NCBI GenBank assembly: GCA_028685445.1
Contig: JAQUDY010000032.1
Span: 1-9,299 of the forward strand
Direction: 5' to 3'
From: Bacilli bacterium
GTDB taxonomy: Bacteria; Bacillota_I; Bacilli_A; RF39; UBA660
Length of the DNA stretch: 9,299 nt
Shown: positions 1-5,169 of the stretch, one piece after another
How positions within the stretch are numbered: position 1 is the first letter of the stretch
How the letters are laid out: every line of letters begins with the position of its first letter
The notes under the pieces: model-generated
The model's database searches: none
Told to the model about the DNA's origin: nothing
What the model saw: only the letters and a program-made list of their open reading frames with translations
Made by a program: the position numbers and the translations under genes

Positions 1-2
1 CA

Positions 3-437
3 ACAGAATTAGAACAAAGAGCAAGTTATCCAATTCATATTATTTTAGAAGAAGCCCATAGATATGTTCAAAACGATAATGATATTGAAATCTTGGGTTA
101 TAATATTTTTGATCGAATAACTAAAGAAGGTAGAAAATATGGCGTTTTACTAGGTCTTATTACTCAAAGACCCAGTGAGTTATCAAATACAGCTTTGTCT
201 CAATGTTCAAACTTTATTTCTTTTAGAATGTTTCATCCGGAAGATTTAAAAATAATCAGTAGTATATCAAGTAATGTTAGTGAGGAGACTATAGAAAAAT
301 TAAAAAGCTTAACACCTGGAATAGCAATGGTATTTGGGGTATCATTTAAATTGCCGCTTTTAACCAAATTAGAATTACCAAATCCTATGCCACAAAGTAC
401 AAGTGTAAATATTAAAAATTTATGGTATGAACACTAA
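3..437 (+). CDS. HerA/DUF87-type P-loop ATPase (DNA translocase), C-terminal part, 5' end outside window
   Basis: Only the last 144 residues are visible; the frame is open to the left edge. HerA-family proteins are hexameric FtsK/HerA-type motor ATPases that translocate on DNA. They work with the NurA nuclease in end resection or with partner effectors in phage-defence pairs. Visible here are a Walker B strand followed by acidic residues (IIHI-like hydrophobics then LEEAHRYV, about residues 12-22 of the fragment), the segment DRITKEGRKYG, and the sensor-like motif LITQRPSELSNTALSQCSN. The QRPSEL and LSQC elements are strongly typical of the DUF87/HerA core. The C-terminal tail (LPLLTKLELPNPMPQST) resembles the closing strand of this family. 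The Walker A region and the N-terminal HAS-barrel lie outside the window. The gene ends at TAA inside the left shoulder of a terminator shared with the convergent rpmB. Family assignment is fairly sure; whether it serves repair or defence cannot be told without the upstream neighbour. Confidence 0.82.
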   Translation, partial: TELEQRASYPIHIILEEAHRYVQNDNDIEILGYNIFDRITKEGRKYGVLLGLITQRPSELSNTALSQCSNFISFRMFHPEDLKIISSISSNVSEETIEKLKSLTPGIAMVFGVSFKLPLLTKLELPNPMPQSTSVNIKNLWYEH

Positions 438-461
438 AAAAAGAGCTTTAGCTCTTTTTAT
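438..461. terminator. Bidirectional intrinsic terminator between the HerA-type gene and rpmB
   Basis: A perfect 9-bp inverted repeat: AAAAAGAGC (438-446), loop TTTA (447-450), GCTCTTTTT (451-459). It has a run of T on the right and a run of A on the left, so it can work as a Rho-independent terminator on both strands. It starts directly after the HerA-type stop codon (435-437), and its right arm overlaps the rpmB stop codon (458-460 on the minus strand). Confidence 0.85.
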
Positions 462-628
462 TTTGTTAACTTCTTTAAAGCTTTAGCTTCTCTAGCAGTT
501 AATTTAACTTTAATTCCATTAATAGTAACAGTTTGAAAGTTTGGTTTTTGTTTAGTTCTAGTTGCATTTAAAGCATGAGAACGTTTATTTCCAGATAAAG
601 GTTTAACGGTTGATATTTTCTTCGCCAT
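458..628 (-). CDS. rpmB: 50S ribosomal protein L28 (bL28), 56 aa
   Basis: Read on the minus strand the gene encodes 56 residues starting MAKKIST and ending LKKLTK, then TAA. The L28 signature is the SGNKRSHALNAT block (residues 12-23), matching the family's GN-RSHA-NAT core, followed by an Asn-Phe-Gln motif and the basic C-terminal helix. bL28 is a small large-subunit protein that binds 23S rRNA. The usual length is about 60-75 aa, so this is a short version. It has no cysteine at all, so it is a zinc-free (C-minus) form. The start is supported by a strong Shine-Dalgarno, AAGGAGG (plus coordinates 636-642), seven bases before ATG. The gene is monocistronic as far as can be seen: own promoter upstream, terminator overlapping its stop. 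Confidence 0.93.
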   Translation of the reverse strand: MAKKISTVKPLSGNKRSHALNATRTKQKPNFQTVTINGIKVKLTAREAKALKKLTK

Positions 629-654
629 GATAGTTCCTCCTTAAATTCCTTCTG

Positions 655-683
655 AGTTTACCATAAAAAACTTTATAGGTCAA
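655..683 (-). promoter_or_regulatory. Candidate sigma-A promoter for rpmB
   Basis: On the minus strand, TTGACC (-35, plus 678-683) is separated by exactly 17 bases from TAAACT (-10, plus 655-660), and TGG precedes the -10 to make an extended -10. The predicted transcript starts near 648, giving a leader of about 20 nt that is just long enough to hold the AAGGAGG ribosome site. Confidence 0.7.
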
Positions 684-866
684 TTGCTATATTGTAAAAA
701 GAACTTTTTAAAATTAAAACTATAAAAAATACTATCAAAATTAATAACAAAACCATCTATATTTCAATTTTAAAAAAATGAAATAATAATTAAAGTTTAT
801 ATATATTAATATATTATTTCTATTTTTGTTTAATTAATAAAGATAATCGATAATAATATTTTTTTT

Positions 867-875
867 TGATACAAT
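867..875 (+). promoter_or_regulatory. Candidate extended -10 element upstream of dnaE (distal)
   Basis: TGATACAAT fits the extended -10 consensus TGnTATAAT with one mismatch. No convincing -35 sits at the right distance because that position is T-rich sequence. It would start a transcript near 882 with a leader of about 70 nt. It is weaker evidence than the proximal promoter at 908-936, and both may be used. Confidence 0.35.
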
Positions 876-907
876 AATAATGTAGAAAGACTTACTTCGT
901 TTATTAT

Positions 908-936
908 TTGTCAAATAATGTTTAGTATTATATAAT
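908..936 (+). promoter_or_regulatory. Sigma-A promoter of dnaE (proximal)
   Basis: TTGTCA (908-913) and a perfect TATAAT (931-936) are separated by exactly 17 bases, 11 of 12 consensus positions. The predicted transcription start is about 943, which is the first base of the Shine-Dalgarno AGGTGAT. If used, the mRNA begins essentially at its ribosome-binding site. Confidence 0.75.
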
Positions 937-942
937 TAATTT

Positions 943-949
943 AGGTGAT
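943..949 (+). promoter_or_regulatory. Shine-Dalgarno that decides the dnaE start (TTG 954)
   Basis: AGGTGAT is a 7-base match to the anti-SD complement AAGGAGGTGATC. It lies four bases before TTG at 954. The cysteine desulfurase gene has the identical AGGTGAT four bases before its ATG (3862-3868 and 3873). The longer in-frame GTG at 945 lies inside this site and has no ribosome site of its own. Confidence 0.75.
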
Positions 950-953
950 TATC

Positions 954-3815
954 TTGAAGGAATGTATAAGCATTAAAACTGATTATTCACTTTTACAAAG
1001 TATTATTCAAATAGATGCTTTACTTTCTTTTGGAGTAAAAAATAAATTTAATACTCTAGGTATTATAGATGATAATTTATCAGGAAGCAGAGAATTTTTG
1101 GGGGCTTGTCATAAGAACTCAATTAAACCGGTTATAGGTTATGAAGTAAATTATAATGATAAAAAAATCATCTTATATGCTAAAAATTATTTTGGATTAA
1201 AAAAACTATTTAAGTTAAATACTTTTTTACTTGATAATGATTTAAATATTATAGAATTAACTAAGTATATAAATGATTTAATTATTTTACTTCCTTATTC
1301 TTCTATTAATCTATATTCAGAGTTTAGTAATATTACGAATGATATATTTATTGGTTATAAAAACGAAACAGAAAGGAAATCTTCTCTTATTTTAACCACA
1401 AAAATTATTCCTTTTAATGTAGCCTTAGCACTTAATAAAAGCGATACTAATCTTTTAAAAATAGTAGAAGCAATTTCTAAAAATACAACTGTTACTGAAA
1501 TTAAAACTAATTATAGTGATTCTTTTATAACAGATGAAGATTTATCAATTTTCACTAATTTAATTAATATAGAATTACCGAAGCATAAATTATTAATTCC
1601 TCACTATGATAATACTATCAAAGATAGCTATGCATATTTAGAAAGTTTAGCTATTAAAGGTTTATATAAAAGATTAGGAACAGAAATCCCTGATAAATAT
1701 AAAAAAAGATTATTGTATGAACTTCATACAATAAAAAAGATGAATTATGTTGATTATTTTTTAATAGTTTATGACTATGTTAAGTACGCAATTAAAAGTG
1801 GGATTTTAGTTGGTCCAGGAAGAGGATCTGCTGCTGGGTCATTAGTAACTTATTCTTTAGGAATAACAGGAATTGATCCTTTAAAATATGGACTTTTATT
1901 TGAAAGGTTTTTAAACCCAGAACGTATATCTATGCCAGATATAGATATAGATTTTGATGCTGAAAGACGTGATGATGTAGTAAGTTATGTTAAAGAAAAA
2001 TATGGTAAATTAAATACTTTAACAATCATGACTTACGGAACTCTCGCTTCAAAACAAGTTTTGATATCTTTATCTAATGCGATAAACATAGATATTTCTG
2101 CTTTACTTAAATTAATAGATTCTAAAAAAACTTTAAAACAAAACTTGACTAAAGATGTTGTTAAAATACTTAATACAAATTATGAGATAAAAAAGTTATA
2201 TTATTTAGGTTTTAAATTAGAAGGTTTAAAAAAACATGTTAGTACTCATGCAGCTGGTGTCGTTGTTTCAAGTGTAAAACTCGATGAAGTAATACCTATA
2301 ATTAAAAGTGGAACTGAATATTTAACTGGATACACTATGAATTTTTTAGAAGAATTAGGACTTTTAAAAATGGATTTTTTAGCAATAAAAGATTTAACTA
2401 TTATTTCAGATATATTAAAAATAATACCAGAAGAATTAAATCTAAACAAAATAGATTTAAATGATAATAAGGTGCTTGAAAAATTTAAAATAGCTAGTAC
2501 AGTTGGTATTTTCCAATTTGAGAGTGAAGGAATGAAAAATTTCTTAGGAAAATTAAAGCCTACTAAATTTTTAGACTTAGTAGTAGCTTTAGCGCTCTTT
2601 AGGCCAGGTCCTATGCAAAACATTAACTCTTTTATTAAAAGAAAAGAAGGTAAAGAAAAAATAAATACAATTGTTCCAGAGTTAGAAGCTGTTTTAAAAG
2701 AGACTTATGGGATAATAGTTTACCAGGAACAAATAATGCAGATATTTAATATTATAGGAGCGTACTCTGTAGCAGAAGCAGATATTATAAGAAGAGCAAT
2801 TTCTAAAAAAGATGAAAAAATAATTTATGCAGAAAAAGATATATTTATAAAAAAAGCAATAAAGAATAATTATAAAAAAGAAATAGCTGAAGAAATATAT
2901 AACTTAATAATAACTTTTGCTAATTATGGATTTAATAAATCCCATTCCGTAGCGTATGCTTTAGTTGGCTATCAAATGATGCATTTAAAAGTATATTATC
3001 CAGAATACTTTTATATAGCACTTTTAAATACTAATTTAGGCTCTAGCTCAAAAACGAAAGAGTATATAGATGAAGCAAAATGCATTAATATTGAATTTTT
3101 AAAACCAGATATTAATTTAAGTGGTAATTCATATAAAAAGAATAAAGGAATAATAATGCCACTTAATTTAATAAAAAATATTGGAACTGCTGCAGCAAAT
3201 GATATCATTTCAGAAAGAGAAAAAGAATTATACAAAGATTTCTTCGATTTTATAGCAAGAACTTATGGAAAAAATGTGAACATAAAAACATTAGAAACCT
3301 TAATATATGCTGGAGCATTTGATTCATTTAATGAAACAAGAAAAACGTTAATCGAAAACATAAATAATGGAATTATTTATGCCGAATTAATGAGTGGACT
3401 TGATTCGTCTTTGGTTGCTAAACCATCTTTAATAAAACATGAAGAATATGAAGCAAGCATTCTTATGAATAAAGAATTAGAGCTATTTGGATTTTATGTA
3501 TCAAATCATCCAGCAAGCAAATATAAAGAAATAAAAATCAATACTGTTTCAAATTATTTTGATAAAGTAATTACAACAGTAGGTTTGTTAGAAAATATAA
3601 AAACTATAAAAACAAAAAGAAATGAAACAATGGCCTTTTTACAAATTAGTGATGAAACTGGAAAGCTAGATTATACTTTATTTCCAAATAGAATTGGGTA
3701 TATAAATCAGATCCAAAAAGGGGATTTATTAAAAATAAGTGGGCGAGTTCAAAAAAGATTAGACAAATATCAAGTTGTAATAAATAATTTAACAATAATA
3801 AAAGACAATTGTTAA
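954..3815 (+). CDS. dnaE: DNA polymerase III subunit alpha, DnaE-type
   Basis: Replicative C-family DNA polymerase, 953 aa from TTG 954 (an in-frame GTG at 945 would add three residues). In Firmicutes DnaE extends primers before PolC takes over. Domain order: reduced PHP domain (about 1-200); palm with GPGRGSAAGS (287-296) and catalytic Asp motif PDIDIDF (about 328-334), with the third Asp in MDFLAIKDL (D474); fingers with RPGPM (550-554), YQEQ and YGFNKSHSVAYA (K662); helix-hairpin-helix around NIGTAAANDI (about 742-752); C-terminal OB fold (about 870-945). The protein is shorter than Bacillus DnaE (about 1,115 aa) and closer to reduced Mollicutes versions. The PHP motif that normally reads HxHTxYSLL is SIKTDYSLL, and the TDHG site reads IDDN, so metal ligands are missing and PHP proofreading is very unlikely. 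No 3'-5' exonuclease domain is inserted, so this is not PolC. A separate promoter serves the next gene 57 nt downstream. Confidence 0.95.
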   Translation: MKECISIKTDYSLLQSIIQIDALLSFGVKNKFNTLGIIDDNLSGSREFLGACHKNSIKPVIGYEVNYNDKKIILYAKNYFGLKKLFKLNTFLLDNDLNIIELTKYINDLIILLPYSSINLYSEFSNITNDIFIGYKNETERKSSLILTTKIIPFNVALALNKSDTNLLKIVEAISKNTTVTEIKTNYSDSFITDEDLSIFTNLINIELPKHKLLIPHYDNTIKDSYAYLESLAIKGLYKRLGTEIPDKYKKRLLYELHTIKKMNYVDYFLIVYDYVKYAIKSGILVGPGRGSAAGSLVTYSLGITGIDPLKYGLLFERFLNPERISMPDIDIDFDAERRDDVVSYVKEKYGKLNTLTIMTYGTLASKQVLISLSNAINIDISALLKLIDSKKTLKQNLTKDVVKILNTNYEIKKLYYLGFKLEGLKKHVSTHAAGVVVSSVKLDEVIPIIKSGTEYLTGYTMNFLEELGLLKMDFLAIKDLTIISDILKIIPEELNLNKIDLNDNKVLEKFKIASTVGIFQFESEGMKNFLGKLKPTKFLDLVVALALFRPGPMQNINSFIKRKEGKEKINTIVPELEAVLKETYGIIVYQEQIMQIFNIIGAYSVAEADIIRRAISKKDEKIIYAEKDIFIKKAIKNNYKKEIAEEIYNLIITFANYGFNKSHSVAYALVGYQMMHLKVYYPEYFYIALLNTNLGSSSKTKEYIDEAKCINIEFLKPDINLSGNSYKKNKGIIMPLNLIKNIGTAAANDIISEREKELYKDFFDFIARTYGKNVNIKTLETLIYAGAFDSFNETRKTLIENINNGIIYAELMSGLDSSLVAKPSLIKHEEYEASILMNKELELFGFYVSNHPASKYKEIKINTVSNYFDKVITTVGLLENIKTIKTKRNETMAFLQISDETGKLDYTLFPNRIGYINQIQKGDLLKISGRVQKRLDKYQVVINNLTIIKDNC

Positions 3816-3826
3816 ATTATTTTCTT

Positions 3827-3855
3827 TTGCCTTTTAAATATATATAGTCTATAAT
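3827..3855 (+). promoter_or_regulatory. Candidate sigma-A promoter of the cysteine desulfurase gene
   Basis: TTGCCT (3827-3832) is followed after exactly 17 bases by a perfect TATAAT (3850-3855). The predicted start is about 3862, the first base of AGGTGAT (3862-3868), which lies four bases before ATG 3873. No clear terminator follows dnaE, so read-through from dnaE is also possible. Confidence 0.65.
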
Positions 3856-3872
3856 AAAAATAGGTGATATAG

Positions 3873-4994
3873 ATGGTTTACTTAGATTATAGTGCTACTA
3901 CTCCTGTCTTACCAGAAGTGTTAGACAGTTATATAAAGGTTACAAATGAATATTTTGGAAATCCTAACAGTTTACATCGTTTAGGATCAAAGTCTAAAGA
4001 ATTGCTAACAAGTGCTATTAATCAGATTTGTGAAATTCTCAAAATAAAATCCTCTGAGATGGTAATAACTAGTGGAGCAACTGAAGCAAACAACATGGCG
4101 ATTATTGGCACAGCTTTAGCGCATTCTAAGCAGGGAAAACATATTATTGTATCTAAATTAGAACATGATTCTGTCTATGGAATTTGTAAACATTTAGAAG
4201 ACAATGGTTTTTTAATTGATTACGTTAGTAATAATGAAGAAGGAGTAATTGATTTTGATGATTTAAAGAAGTTAATTAGACCAGAAACTATATTAGTTAG
4301 TGTATGTGCTGTAAATAGTGAGTTGGGTATTAGACAACCTTTAAAAACTATCAAACAAGTAATTAATAAAGAAAATCCTAATACAATATTCCATAGTGAT
4401 ATGACTCAAGGAATAGGAAAAGTAGCATTAAATTTAAACGATGTAGATTTAGCTTCGATGAGTTCTCATAAAATTTATGGACCAAAAGGAGTTGGTCTTT
4501 TATATAAGAAAGAAAACCTAAAGATAAAACCTATAATGTTTGGATCAGATAATGATCTAAGACCTGGAACTCCTCCGCTTCCTTTAATTGTTACTTTTGC
4601 TAAAGCGTTAAGAATATCTATGTTGGATTTAGCAAAAAAAGAAGAAAAAATTAACAAACATAATATAAAAATTATTAATCATTTTAAAAATCATACTCAA
4701 ATACTGATTAATAAAACTAAATATTCGATTCCCCATATTCTAAATATAAGTTTAATGAATATAAAGCCTGAAACTTTTATTCATGCTTTAGAAAAACATG
4801 ATATTTATGTTGGATCTAATACAGCATGTTCTAAAGGGAAAATAAGTGCAGCTACGTTGAATATTTATCGTGATAAAACTAGAGCATTAACTACAATAAG
4901 AATTAGTTTATCACATTTAACAAAAAACGAAGAAATCAACTTGTTTTTAGAAAAGTTTGATTTAATTTATAATAGATTATTAGAATTAAAATAA
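3873..4994 (+). CDS. Cysteine desulfurase (class V aminotransferase, NifS/IscS family)
   Basis: PLP enzyme of 373 aa that converts cysteine to alanine and carries the sulfur as a persulfide for tRNA thiolation and Fe-S or thiamin synthesis. Visible landmarks: N-terminal YLDYSATTP (3-11), cofactor-phosphate loop TSGATEANN (66-74), the His stacking on PLP in EHDSV (H98), Asp-x-x-Gln contacting the pyridine ring (D176, Q179), Schiff-base lysine in SSHKIYGPKG (K200), and catalytic cysteine in NTACSKG (C319). Length is typical. The loop usually reading GGGQE-G-RSGT here reads FGSDNDLRPGT (223-233), so the glycine-rich part is changed while the R-x-G-T end is kept. Because thiI lies about 3.5 kb downstream on the same strand, this is likely the sulfur donor for ThiI, like B. 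subtilis NifZ. I give no symbol because IscS, NifS and NifZ roles cannot be separated by sequence alone. A terminator follows directly. Confidence 0.93.
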   Translation: MVYLDYSATTPVLPEVLDSYIKVTNEYFGNPNSLHRLGSKSKELLTSAINQICEILKIKSSEMVITSGATEANNMAIIGTALAHSKQGKHIIVSKLEHDSVYGICKHLEDNGFLIDYVSNNEEGVIDFDDLKKLIRPETILVSVCAVNSELGIRQPLKTIKQVINKENPNTIFHSDMTQGIGKVALNLNDVDLASMSSHKIYGPKGVGLLYKKENLKIKPIMFGSDNDLRPGTPPLPLIVTFAKALRISMLDLAKKEEKINKHNIKIINHFKNHTQILINKTKYSIPHILNISLMNIKPETFIHALEKHDIYVGSNTACSKGKISAATLNIYRDKTRALTTIRISLSHLTKNEEINLFLEKFDLIYNRLLELK

Positions 4995-5001
4995 AAAAAT
5001 T

Positions 5002-5025
5002 AAGACATTCTGTCTTTTTTATTTT
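5002..5025 (+). terminator. Rho-independent terminator after the cysteine desulfurase gene
   Basis: Stem AAGACA (5002-5007) / TGTCTT (5011-5016) with a short TTC loop, followed by a T-rich run, starting 8 bases after the stop codon. The preceding A-run can extend the stem with the T-run. The stem is small, in line with the low GC content. Confidence 0.7.
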
Positions 5026-5074
5026 AAAAATCTAAACATATTAGAAAATTATCATAGATTTTTACCATAAAAAC

Positions 5075-5083
5075 TGTTATAAT
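5075..5083 (+). promoter_or_regulatory. Extended -10 promoter of the surface-protein gene
   Basis: TGTTATAAT is a perfect extended -10 (TGnTATAAT). The -35 position at the 17-base spacing reads TAGATT, which is weak, as is common for extended -10 promoters. The transcript would start near 5090, giving an 80-nt leader, clearly longer than those of the neighbouring genes. The leader contains ACATG (5104-5108) and CATGT (5126-5130) as a 5-bp inverted repeat and a repeated ACTCA (5113, 5123); neither is strong enough to call an operator or riboswitch. Confidence 0.6.
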
Positions 5084-5169
5084 AAATTTAAGCTAAAAAA
5101 AATACATGTTTAACTCAAATTTACTCATGTTATTATTAAGAAATAATTTATTATAGGAGAATTTGAAAT

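Larger units (their letters stand above)
629..944. other. Divergent AT-rich intergenic region between rpmB and dnaE
   Basis: This stretch of a little over 300 bases has no supportable gene on either strand. Its left edge holds the rpmB promoter and Shine-Dalgarno; its right edge holds the dnaE promoters. Between them (about 684-850) is almost pure A/T with many short stop-bounded frames and a small A5-GAAC-T5 palindrome at 697-709 that is too weak to call a terminator. A run of nine T (859-867) abuts an extended -10. No DnaA-box cluster, riboswitch or tRNA was recognised. Confidence 0.7.

Noticed and set aside
684..866. Replication origin or DnaA-box cluster in the AT-rich rpmB-dnaE gap
   Set aside because: Very AT-rich, but no TTATCCACA-like boxes were found and dnaE, unlike dnaA, does not mark the origin.
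945..953. GTG start for dnaE at 945
   Set aside because: The GTG lies within the AGGTGAT Shine-Dalgarno and has no ribosome site upstream; TTG 954 has ideal spacing and the same geometry as the next gene.
2246..2623. 125-residue open frame on the minus strand inside dnaE
   Set aside because: It is the antisense shadow of the conserved DnaE catalytic core and has no promoter, Shine-Dalgarno or recognisable product.
5084..5169. Riboswitch or T-box in the 80-nt leader of the surface-protein gene
   Set aside because: Only a 5-bp inverted repeat (ACATG/CATGT) and short direct repeats are present; there is no conserved aptamer core or terminator/antiterminator pair.
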